This document shows positions 1-4,903 of a stretch of 5,692 nt of DNA, piece by piece. Position 1 is the stretch's first letter; every line of letters starts with the position of its first letter. The translations under genes and the position numbers were made by a program. Origin of the DNA: Deltaproteobacteria bacterium (GTDB lineage: Bacteria > Myxococcota > XYA12-FULL-58-9 > JAUUZB01); contig JAUUZB010000333.1 in NCBI GenBank assembly GCA_030590185.1, positions 1 through 5,692 on the forward strand, in the 5' to 3' direction. The notes below the pieces were generated by a model. That model was not told the origin of the DNA, did no database searches, and saw nothing but the letters and a program-made list of their open reading frames with translations.

Positions 1-1
1 C

Positions 2-247
2 GGTGTCTCGATTCACGCCAGCAGCCTCAAGGGCGCCTCCACCACCGGCCTGACCATTACTGAGATCACTGAACGCAACGCCTCCATCCTGTCGTCGGAG
101 CGATCCGCCGCCGGCCTGTTCGTGTCCGGCGTCCTGTTCGCCCTCGCCGGCATCATCCTAGTGGTCATCGACACCGTACTCGACGGCCGCCTCAGCGCCT
201 ACGTCATGCCCTCGTCCGGGAACGCCGCCTTCGGCCTGCGCTGGTAA
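2..247 (+). CDS. C-terminal end of an unidentified membrane-anchored protein (partial)
   Basis: An open frame enters from the left edge and gives 81 residues before a TAA stop. Third codon positions are almost all G or C, as in the neighbouring genes, which supports real coding. Residues 1-33 are Ser/Thr-rich and polar, residues 36-60 form one strongly hydrophobic segment (GLFVSGVLFALAGIILVVID) that looks like a transmembrane helix, and a short tail of about 20 residues ends in FGLRW. No family is recognisable from this fragment. The layout, a polar domain then a single late helix and a short tail, suggests an envelope protein anchored near its C-terminus. The true start lies outside the window. 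A hairpin follows the stop directly, so this is probably the last gene of its transcript. Confidence 0.6.
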   Translation, partial: GVSIHASSLKGASTTGLTITEITERNASILSSERSAAGLFVSGVLFALAGIILVVIDTVLDGRLSAYVMPSSGNAAFGLRW

Positions 248-249
248 CA

Positions 250-275
250 AAAAGGCCACGGCGCCGTCTCCTTTT
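250..275 (+). terminator. Imperfect hairpin, candidate terminator after the upstream gene
   Basis: A 26-base interrupted palindrome starts 3 bases after the TAA at 247. The arms are AAAAGG and CCTTTT, with a two-base mismatch and then an ACGGC/GCCGT core. The right arm ends in four Ts, so it has a GC stem followed by a short U tract, as in a factor-independent terminator. The stem is interrupted and the U tract is short, so efficiency is uncertain. Confidence 0.45.
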
Positions 276-300
276 GCGCCCATCGGGTCGGGATGAGGGG

Positions 301-306
301 TATAGT
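301..306 (+). promoter_or_regulatory. TATAGT, possible -10 element for the NfeD-family gene
   Basis: TATAGT matches the sigma-70 -10 consensus at five of six bases and lies just after the candidate terminator. Transcription would begin about 7 bases downstream, at or next to the GTG at 313, giving an almost leaderless message. No convincing -35 box is visible at the expected spacing (around 278-283), so this rests on the -10 match and on position only. Confidence 0.25.
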
Positions 307-312
307 CCGGTC

Positions 313-777
313 GTGGCGATCTTCGTAACATTGGTGGTGGCCGGCATCCTCTGCCTGCTCCTCGAGACCGTGGTGCCCGGCGGGGTGCTCGGCGTCATCG
401 GGGTGCTCTGCCTGATCGGCGCGGTGGTAACGGCCTATCTCGTGTTCGAGACCGACACCGCCCACGGCATCGTGGTGGCCTTCACGATCCTCGGCCTCGC
501 CGGGGTGCTGGCCTGGATGCGTTGGTTCCCCCAGAGTCGGCTCGGCCAACGCTTTGCCGCCCGGGGGACCGTCGGCACCATCAACCTCGATTATCGCGCC
601 TACGAGGGCGCCGTGGGCGTCACCCTCTCCCGCCTGCGGCCGGCCGGCATGGTCGAGATCAACGGGGAGCGGGTCGACGTGGTGGCCGACGGCACCCTCA
701 TCGAGCGCGGCGTCGAGGTGCGGGTGATCGAGGCCGCTGGCAACCGCTTGGTGGTCCGACCGGTCGAAGAGGCCTAG
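313..777 (+). CDS. NfeD-family short membrane protein (OB-fold C-terminal domain)
   Basis: This encodes 154 residues from the GTG at 313. Hydrophobic segments lie at about residues 2-17, 25-45 and 52-68, and a soluble domain spans about 80-152. The segment EGAVGVTLSRLRPAG (98-112), the following V-E-I-N-G-E-R and the closing GNRLVVRP (143-150) are the hallmark of the NfeD C-terminal OB-fold. The motif LETVVPGG (17-24) after the first helix is also typical. Short NfeD proteins lack the long forms' serine protease domain; they often occur beside stomatin/flotillin-type proteins and are thought to act in membrane microdomain organisation or membrane protein quality control. No stomatin gene is visible here. 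A TTG start at 274 is possible, but it would lie inside the upstream hairpin and add a polar stretch before the first helix. GAGGGG at 295-300 is a rather distant ribosome binding site for the GTG. htpG begins 77 bases downstream. Confidence 0.85.
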   Translation: MAIFVTLVVAGILCLLLETVVPGGVLGVIGVLCLIGAVVTAYLVFETDTAHGIVVAFTILGLAGVLAWMRWFPQSRLGQRFAARGTVGTINLDYRAYEGAVGVTLSRLRPAGMVEINGERVDVVADGTLIERGVEVRVIEAAGNRLVVRPVEEA

Positions 778-793
778 ACTCTCGCTCTTTCGC

Positions 794-801
794 ACCCATA
801 T
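794..801 (+). promoter_or_regulatory. ACCCATAT, possible heat-shock-type -10 upstream of htpG
   Basis: ACCCATAT differs by one base from CCCCATAT, a match to the -10 consensus of the E. coli heat-shock sigma factor RpoH. It lies 53 bases before the htpG start, a plausible position. The expected -35 (CTTGAAA, 13-15 bases upstream) is poor: the corresponding bases read CCTAGAC. No CIRCE-type GAGTGCTAA repeat is visible in 778-854. This is a weak candidate, and htpG could equally be read through from the NfeD-family gene. Confidence 0.2.
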
Positions 802-854
802 TGATCCCCGGCCTAGCTGAGCGTATTGCCCGGCGAGCCCCACGGAGGTGCACC

Positions 855-2804
855 ATGTCCGAAGCCGCTGCCGAAGAACGCCACGAATTCCAAACCGAGA
901 CCAAGCAGCTGTTGGATCTCATGATCCACTCGCTCTACTCGAATCGCGAGATCTTCCTCCGGGAGCTCATCTCCAACGCCTCCGATGCCTTGGATAAGCT
1001 CCGCTTCGAGGGTGTCACCAACGCCGAGCTGCTGCCGGACGAGGAGCTGCACGCCTTTCTGGAGGTCGATCCGGAGGCGCGCACCCTGAGCGTCATGGAC
1101 AACGGCATCGGCATGACCCGCGAGGAGGTCAAGGAGAACATCGGAACCATCGCCCGGTCCGGGACCCGCGAGCTCCACGCCGCCCTCGCCAAGAGCGACG
1201 GCGAGGTGGCGCCGGATTTCATCGGCCAGTTTGGGGTCGGTTTTTATGCGAGCTTTCTGGTCGCCGAGCGGGTGGTGGTGATCACCCGTCGGGCTGGCGA
1301 AACCGGGGCTACCCGCTGGGAGTCCACCGGCGACGGCAGCTTCACCATCGCCGACGCCGAGCGGCCCCACCCCGGGACCACGGTCATTTTGCACCTCAAG
1401 CCGGTCGACAAGGATGACGGGGTCGAGGATTACACCGACAAGTGGGTCCTGCGCCGCTTGATCAGCCGCTACTCCGACTTCGTCATTTATCCGATCAAGA
1501 TGGAGGTCGAGCATCAGGATCAAGTGCTCGGCGCCGACGGCAAGCCGATCCCGGACGCGCCGCCCACGATCACCAACGAGATCGAGACGCTGAACTCGAT
1601 GCAGGCGATCTGGACCCGTGACCCCGAGGAGGTGGAGGAGCACGAGTACCAGGAGTTCTACAAGCACCTCACCCACGACTGGAACGAGCCGCTCGAGCGC
1701 TTGACCACCACGATCGAAGGCACCTTCGAGGCCCGGGCGCTGTTGTTCATTCCCTCCAAGGCGCCCATCGACCTCTACCACCGCGAGATGAACCGGCGCG
1801 GCATCCAGCTCTACGTCAAGCGGGTCTTCATCATGGATGAATGCCGGGATTTGATTCCGGAGTACCTGCGCTTCATCAAGGGCGTGGTCGACGCCGAGGA
1901 TCTGTCCCTCAACGTTTCCCGCGAGCTGCTCCAGCAGGACCGCCAGATCCTGGCGGTGCGCAAGCACCTGGTCAAGCGCGTGCTCGCGACCCTCGGCGAT
2001 CTCGAGAAGAACGAGCCCGCCAGGTACCAAGCCTTCTGGACGGAGTTCGGGCCGGTGCTCAAGGAGGGCCTGATCGACCCCAAGGCGAACAAGACGGCCA
2101 TCCTCGACCTGGTGCTCGCCCATTCGACCCACGACGACGAAAAGCAGACCAGCCTCGCCGAGTACGTCGAGCGCATGCCCGAGGACCAGGATGCGATCTA
2201 CTACCTCACCGCCCCAACGTTAGAGGCGGCCCGGCGTTCCCCCCATCTCGAGGCGTTCGCGGAGCGGGGCGTCGAGGTGCTCCTGCTCACCGACCACATC
2301 GACGAGGTGTGGATGCAGATGGGGCTGAGCTTTGCGGACAAGAAGCTCCAGTCCGTGGGTCAGGGCGAGGTCGAGCTCGGCAATGAGGAGGAGCGCAAGC
2401 AGGCGGCCGAGGTGCGCCAGGAGAAGGAGTCGGAGCTCAAGGGTTTGATCGACGTCCTGCGGGTGGCGGTCCAGGATGACATCAAGGAGGTTCGACTCTC
2501 CTCTCGGCTCACCTCATCGGCGGTTTGTTTGGTCACCGAGGAGGGCGGCATCACACCTCAAATGGAGTGGCTGATGCGCCAGAGCGGGCAGGAGCTGCCC
2601 AAGATCAAGCGCATCCTCGAGCTCAACCCCAAGCACGCGGTGATGATCAAGCTCGAAAAACTGCACGGCGAAAATGCCGAGGACGAGACGATTAAGGACT
2701 TCGCCAAGTTGTTGTATGGTCAAGCGGTGCTGGCCGAAGGCGGTCAGCTCGAGGAGCCGGCCGAGTTCGCGCGGCTGGTGGCGGAGGCGATGGCGCGCGG
2801 CTGA
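855..2804 (+). CDS. htpG: HtpG, bacterial Hsp90 molecular chaperone
   Basis: This encodes 649 residues from the ATG at 855, preceded by GGAGG at 844-848 with a 6-base gap. HtpG is a cytoplasmic homodimeric ATP-dependent chaperone that remodels client proteins, usually with DnaK. The N-terminal GHKL ATPase (about 1-235) has the catalytic Glu37 and Asn41 in LRELISNASDALDKL, the nucleotide-binding Asp82 in DNGIGM (82-87), the lid and glycine motif GQFGVGFYASF (124-134), and GTTVILHLK (174-182). The middle domain starts near W253 and contains LSLNVSRELLQQDR, where Arg356 corresponds to the ATP-contacting arginine of E. coli HtpG. The C-terminal dimerisation domain ends in VAEAMARG, with no MEEVD tail, as expected for bacteria. 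The length is slightly above the E. coli protein (624). The frame is open upstream to 522, but that extension lies over the NfeD-family gene in another frame and lacks Hsp90 character. All catalytic motifs are intact. Confidence 0.98.
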   Translation: MSEAAAEERHEFQTETKQLLDLMIHSLYSNREIFLRELISNASDALDKLRFEGVTNAELLPDEELHAFLEVDPEARTLSVMDNGIGMTREEVKENIGTIARSGTRELHAALAKSDGEVAPDFIGQFGVGFYASFLVAERVVVITRRAGETGATRWESTGDGSFTIADAERPHPGTTVILHLKPVDKDDGVEDYTDKWVLRRLISRYSDFVIYPIKMEVEHQDQVLGADGKPIPDAPPTITNEIETLNSMQAIWTRDPEEVEEHEYQEFYKHLTHDWNEPLERLTTTIEGTFEARALLFIPSKAPIDLYHREMNRRGIQLYVKRVFIMDECRDLIPEYLRFIKGVVDAEDLSLNVSRELLQQDRQILAVRKHLVKRVLATLGDLEKNEPARYQAFWTEFGPVLKEGLIDPKANKTAILDLVLAHSTHDDEKQTSLAEYVERMPEDQDAIYYLTAPTLEAARRSPHLEAFAERGVEVLLLTDHIDEVWMQMGLSFADKKLQSVGQGEVELGNEEERKQAAEVRQEKESELKGLIDVLRVAVQDDIKEVRLSSRLTSSAVCLVTEEGGITPQMEWLMRQSGQELPKIKRILELNPKHAVMIKLEKLHGENAEDETIKDFAKLLYGQAVLAEGGQLEEPAEFARLVAEAMARG

Positions 2805-2877
2805 GTCTCTTGGTTGGACTCGGTGAGGCGCTCGGAGCCGAAGAACCGACAGCGATTGGGCTGTCTCGGGGGTCTCG

Positions 2878-4071
2878 ATGGGAGAGTCGAACAAGGGTTT
2901 GAGCGGGAGTGCGGTGGTCGTTCCGCCGTTGGGTGGGACCGGGGGCGGATTGAGCGTTCCGCCGTTGGGTGTCGATCTCTCGGGCTCGGTCGGTAGTCTG
3001 CTCGACCTGGTGTCGCCCCTCGGCAGCATCGGTGGCGGTGGCTCCCTGTCGGACATCGTATCTCCGCTCGGCTCGATGAGCGGTGGCATGGGATCGCTGT
3101 CGGACGGCGTGCCGCCCCTCGGTGCGGTGCCGGAGGGTGGCGGGTCGTTCCTGGATTCGGGCGTGTCGATGGGCGATCAGCCCGCCGGGCAGCAGAGCGG
3201 GCCCCCGCCGTTGAGCACCGCCTCCGCGTCGGCTGGCACCTCGGTCTATCCGGCCCCGGGGTACACTCCGCCGCCTTTGCAAGCGGGCCGCGCCGGGTCG
3301 AGCATCGCTTCGGCGCCCATGCCAAAGGACCTCGCGGTGGCCAAGCCGTTGGACCGGAGCACCCGGGATTTGGCCGCGCCCAAGGCGGTGGAGATGAACG
3401 CCGAGGAAGTGACCGCGCCCAAGGCGGTGGATCGGCGCATCGAGGATTTGGCTGCGGCCAAGGGGTTGGATCGGAGCACCCGGCACTTGGCTGCACCCAA
3501 GGCGGTGGTGCGGCACGCCGAGGCGTTGGAGGAGCCGGAGCCCGCGGTTCGGCACCGGGACCGGAGCCTGGAGCACGCTCCCCACCATGGTCGTCACCGC
3601 GGCCGGGGCGACAGCGCCGAGTCGGAGCCGAGTGAGGTCGATGTCCTGTTGATCGCCATCGGCGATGAAAAGCCGGACGTGGTGCAGGTGGTCAAGCGCC
3701 TGTTGCAGTGCAAGAGCAAACAGGCCAAGCGCATCATGAAGCGCGCCCCGGTCAAGCTCATGAAGGGCGTGAGCTACCGCGAGGGTCGCGCCGCGGTGGA
3801 TCGCCTCAAGGACGCCGGTGCCGACGCCGAGCTCGACTGGGAGAATATGCCGGTCGCGGCGACCGCCGATGTGGTGTTGCACGAGATTGGACCGCGGAAG
3901 ATCTCGGTGATCAAGATCGTCCGGGATCTCACCGGGCTCGGGCTGTCCCAGGCCAAGCAGCTGGTCGACGCGGCGCCGGTGCGGGTTGCCAAGGGGGTGT
4001 CGATTCCCCACGCCCGGGAGATCGTGCGGCAGTTGCGGGAGGTGGGGGCGACGGTGGAGGCGATGGAGTAG
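2878..4071 (+). CDS. Repeat-rich protein with two tandem ribosomal L7/L12 C-terminal-like domains
   Basis: This encodes 397 residues from the ATG at 2878, with GGGGG at 2868-2872 as a plausible ribosome binding site. Residues 1-100 are Gly/Ser/Pro-rich with five PLG motifs (17-19, 29-31, 47-49, 63-65, 80-82). Residues 100-149 are a Pro/Ala linker. Residues 150-227 are six 13-residue repeats, and 228-250 is a His/Arg-rich spacer. Two domains of about 68 residues follow, 253-320 and 330-397, each with the L7/L12 C-terminal pattern: D-V-x-L, an A-K helix, A-P-V, K-G-V-S, and a final helix ending in GA-x-x-E. In the second, VIKIVRDLTGLGLSQAK (344-360) closely matches the factor-binding segment of ribosomal L7/L12. 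The N-terminal domain that binds protein L10 is absent and the protein is over three times as long, so it is not the stalk protein. There is no signal peptide or membrane segment, so it is probably cytoplasmic. The gene starts 73 bases after htpG on the same strand and may be cotranscribed. Function is unknown; binding a translational GTPase is only an inference. Confidence 0.85.
   Translation: MGESNKGLSGSAVVVPPLGGTGGGLSVPPLGVDLSGSVGSLLDLVSPLGSIGGGGSLSDIVSPLGSMSGGMGSLSDGVPPLGAVPEGGGSFLDSGVSMGDQPAGQQSGPPPLSTASASAGTSVYPAPGYTPPPLQAGRAGSSIASAPMPKDLAVAKPLDRSTRDLAAPKAVEMNAEEVTAPKAVDRRIEDLAAAKGLDRSTRHLAAPKAVVRHAEALEEPEPAVRHRDRSLEHAPHHGRHRGRGDSAESEPSEVDVLLIAIGDEKPDVVQVVKRLLQCKSKQAKRIMKRAPVKLMKGVSYREGRAAVDRLKDAGADAELDWENMPVAATADVVLHEIGPRKISVIKIVRDLTGLGLSQAKQLVDAAPVRVAKGVSIPHAREIVRQLREVGATVEAME
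2919..2971 (+). repeat. 17-bp perfect direct repeat in the PLG-motif region
   Basis: The sequence CGTTCCGCCGTTGGGTG occurs at 2919-2935 and again at 2955-2971. The copies are 36 bases apart, exactly 12 codons, so both encode V-P-P-L-G in frame. Together with the later S-P-L-G motifs, this points to growth of the N-terminal region by in-frame duplication. Confidence 0.85.
3325..3558 (+). repeat. Six tandem 39-bp repeats (13-residue units) in the L7/L12-domain gene
   Basis: Six in-frame units start at 3325, 3364, 3403, 3442, 3481 and 3520. The protein consensus is roughly x-D-L-A-A-P-K-A-V-D-R-x-x. Units 1 and 4 share L-D-R-S-T, and units 2 and 5 share L-A-A-P-K-A-V. The array is therefore best read as a 117-bp, three-unit block present twice (3325-3441 and 3442-3558). 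Unit 6 is the most diverged. The units are charged and amphipathic with a proline in most copies, so a chain of short helices or an extended spacer is plausible. Confidence 0.85.
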
Positions 4072-4083
4072 GGACGGGACCAA
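4054..4083 (+). repeat. Left copy of a 30-nt imperfect direct repeat
   Basis: The sequence begins GTGGAGGCGATGGAGTAGGG and covers the last five codons (V-E-A-M-E), the stop and 12 bases beyond the L7/L12-domain gene. It matches 4852-4881 at 25 of 30 positions. The two copies bracket the toxin-antitoxin genes and the broken small gene. Confidence 0.55.
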
Positions 4084-4088
4084 CCGCA

Positions 4089-4134
4089 GTTCGATATTCG
4101 TAGGCTAGGGCGCGCCATTCACCACGAATCGAAC
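4089..4134. repeat. Inverted repeat between convergent genes, possible shared terminator
   Basis: The arms are GTTCGAT (4089-4095) plus TCGT (4098-4101), and ACGA plus ATCGAAC (4124-4134). They give 11 base pairs with a two-base bulge and a 22-base loop. It lies between the stop of the L7/L12-domain gene and the stop of the toxin gene on the other strand, where a bidirectional terminator would be expected. No T run follows on either strand, so it is not a classical factor-independent terminator; it could also be the edge of the inserted segment. Confidence 0.4.
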
Positions 4135-4140
4135 ATCGAA

Positions 4141-4395
4141 TCACCGGTACACGTCGCGCCGATGGCCAACGCGCAGTACTAGAACCACCAACGCAGCGTC
4201 TTGAACTTCGAAAATGACGCGGTAGCGCCCGACTCGAATCCGTCGAAGGCCCGTGTGTCTGCCCTTGAGGAGCGTTCCTTGGTGTGGTTGCTCGCGCAGT
4301 CCATCGATAGCATTTACCACACGATGACGGTCGTCTCGGGGGAGTCGCTTGATCTCCTCGAGCGCGTTACCCTTGATCTTCAGCGAGTAGGTCAC
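4141..4395 (-). CDS. RelE/ParE-type toxin of a type II toxin-antitoxin pair
   Basis: This encodes 84 residues from the GTG whose first base is 4395. On its strand GAGG (4405-4402) precedes the start by 6 bases. It begins TYSLKIKGNALEEIKRLP, the usual opening strand and helix of the RelE/ParE superfamily, continues with a second helix (about 22-35), then strands containing RRIRVGRYRVIFEV (51-64), and ends in VGHRRDVYR (76-84), the typical RelE C-terminal signature. RelE proteins are mostly ribosome-dependent mRNA endonucleases, while the related ParE proteins poison DNA gyrase; the RVGRYR and GHRRDVYR segments favour the RelE side, but activity cannot be proved from sequence. The frame is open upstream to 4500, but those residues lie over the antitoxin and look like shadow. 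The first 29 bases overlap the antitoxin, consistent with coupled translation. No key motif is missing. Confidence 0.88.
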   Translation of the reverse strand: MTYSLKIKGNALEEIKRLPRDDRHRVVNAIDGLREQPHQGTLLKGRHTGLRRIRVGRYRVIFEVQDAALVVLVLRVGHRRDVYR

Positions 4396-4594
4396 CTCGC
4401 ACCTCGTCCCAGTCGAGCACTGGATCGCTGGGATCCCGCAAGCGGGAGACGGCCACAGCCAGATCTTCGTATTCTGCCAGGTACAGCTCAACGGCCGCAC
4501 GCACTACATCGGCGCGTGACTTTCTCAGCTCTTTGGCGGTAGCGTCGAGCGACTCAACCAACTCGTCTGGAAGTCGGGCTGTGATTTGAGTCAT
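4367..4594 (-). CDS. Ribbon-helix-helix antitoxin of the type II pair
   Basis: This encodes 75 residues from the ATG whose first base is 4594. GGAGG (4603-4599 on its strand) lies 4 bases upstream. Residues 2-8 (TQITARL) form the DNA-contacting beta strand, 10-23 the first helix and 27-39 the second (RADVVRAAVELYL), a standard ribbon-helix-helix dimer fold. Residues 40-75, including DPSDPVLDWDEV (54-65), form the acidic C-terminal tail that wraps around and neutralises RelE-type toxins. The gene precedes the toxin and overlaps it by 29 bases, the classic antitoxin-first order. The antitoxin, alone or with toxin, usually represses its own promoter; repeats suited to this lie at 4614-4638. The family (CopG/ParD/RelB-like) is clear, the exact subfamily is not. 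Confidence 0.9.
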   Translation of the reverse strand: MTQITARLPDELVESLDATAKELRKSRADVVRAAVELYLAEYEDLAVAVSRLRDPSDPVLDWDEVRGDLLAEDQG

Positions 4595-4613
4595 GGTTCC
4601 TCCAGATGCCGGG

Positions 4614-4638
4614 TAATGTTATCTAATGTCGCTGACAT
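4614..4638. promoter_or_regulatory. Operator-like repeats for antitoxin autoregulation
   Basis: TAATGT occurs at 4614-4619 and again at 4624-4629, ten bases apart, one helical turn. The second copy forms a palindrome with GACAT: ATGTC-GCT-GACAT at 4626-4638. Ribbon-helix-helix dimers typically bind such short repeats spaced by a turn. The palindrome sits at the predicted transcription start of the pair, so binding would block initiation. A further AATGTC lies at 4674-4679. Confidence 0.5.
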
Positions 4639-4639
4639 C

Positions 4640-4668
4640 ATTGTAATTCCGTCGTGCTCAACCTGCAA
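4640..4668 (-). promoter_or_regulatory. Sigma-70-like promoter of the toxin-antitoxin pair
   Basis: Read on the minus strand, TTGCAG (4668-4663) is followed after 17 bases by TACAAT (4645-4640). The -10 matches the consensus at five of six bases and the -35 at three of six, at optimal spacing. Transcription would start near 4633, inside the operator palindrome, and leave a leader of about 40 bases before the antitoxin start. Confidence 0.5.
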
Positions 4669-4674
4669 GGGGCA

Positions 4675-4856
4675 ATGTCCCGCCCAAGCACCGGTGGTCT
4701 CGCCAGGACCTCGCGGACATCGAGGCCCTGGTGCGCGCCGGCGCCGACGTCGCCGCGATCCTCGGCTTCCTTCGTAGCCAAGAGCCCGAGCACATTGCGG
4801 TCTTCAGTAGCTGTGCTCAGCGCGGTCTTTCCACGGTGCCGGGCACCGCGAGTTGA
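4675..4856 (+). pseudogene. Frameshifted small helix-turn-helix-like protein
   Basis: From 4686 to the TGA at 4854-4856 one frame reads K-H-R then WSRQDLADIEALVRAGADVA and ILGFLRSQEPEHI, ending QRGLSTVPGTAS. Third codon positions are G/C-rich to about 4775, as in real genes here. The pattern of a leading Trp, an acidic helix, A-G, A-x-I-x-x-x-L-x-R-S and a closing QRGL resembles small SANT/Myb-like or GcrA-like helix-turn-helix proteins. This frame has no usable start: the nearest upstream stop is at 4644-4646 and no ATG, GTG or TTG follows it. However, ATG at 4675, preceded by AAGGGG, gives M-S-R and would join the frame as MSRPKHRW if one base were restored in the C run at 4683-4685. Restored length would be about 60 residues. 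It diverges from the toxin-antitoxin pair and shares its promoter region. It is either a decayed gene or a sequencing error. Confidence 0.45.
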
Positions 4857-4881
4857 GGCGACGGAGTAGGGGCGGGGTCAA
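4852..4881 (+). repeat. Right copy of the 30-nt imperfect direct repeat
   Basis: The sequence begins GTTGAGGCGACGGAGTAGGG and matches 4054-4083 at 25 of 30 bases. In the frame equivalent to the left copy it also reads V-E-A-x-E-stop, so it resembles a duplicated gene end. It overlaps the stop codon of the broken small gene. Confidence 0.5.
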
Positions 4882-4903
4882 GGGCTGGGATGCCGGACTC
4901 TGG

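Noticed and set aside
522..854. Upstream extension of the htpG frame giving a 760-residue protein
   Set aside because: It overlaps the NfeD-family gene in another frame, is Arg/Gly-rich without Hsp90 similarity, and the ATG at 855 has a strong ribosome binding site and the normal Hsp90 N-terminus.
778..854. CIRCE operator before htpG
   Set aside because: No TTAGCACTC or GAGTGCTAA half-site is present.
813..2132. Long minus-strand open frame (439 aa) opposite htpG
   Set aside because: It is a shadow caused by high GC and codon bias; the plus strand encodes an unmistakable Hsp90.
2848..2865. GACAGC/GCTGTC hairpin after htpG
   Set aside because: Only a 6-bp stem and no T run, so not convincing as a terminator.
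2692..4083. Long minus-strand open frame (463 aa) opposite the L7/L12-domain gene
   Set aside because: It is His/Arg/Pro-rich, has no recognisable domain and spans the end of htpG; the plus strand carries conserved domains.
4396..4500. N-terminal extension of the toxin to 119 residues
   Set aside because: The extra residues lie over the antitoxin and lack family similarity; the GTG at 4395 has its own GAGG and the expected RelE N-terminus.
4654..4869. Plus-strand 71-residue frame overlapping the broken small gene
   Set aside because: Ser/Arg/Pro-rich shadow; the alternative frame from 4686 has better codon use and a helix-turn-helix-like pattern. Its tail does carry the repeated V-E-A-x-E-stop.
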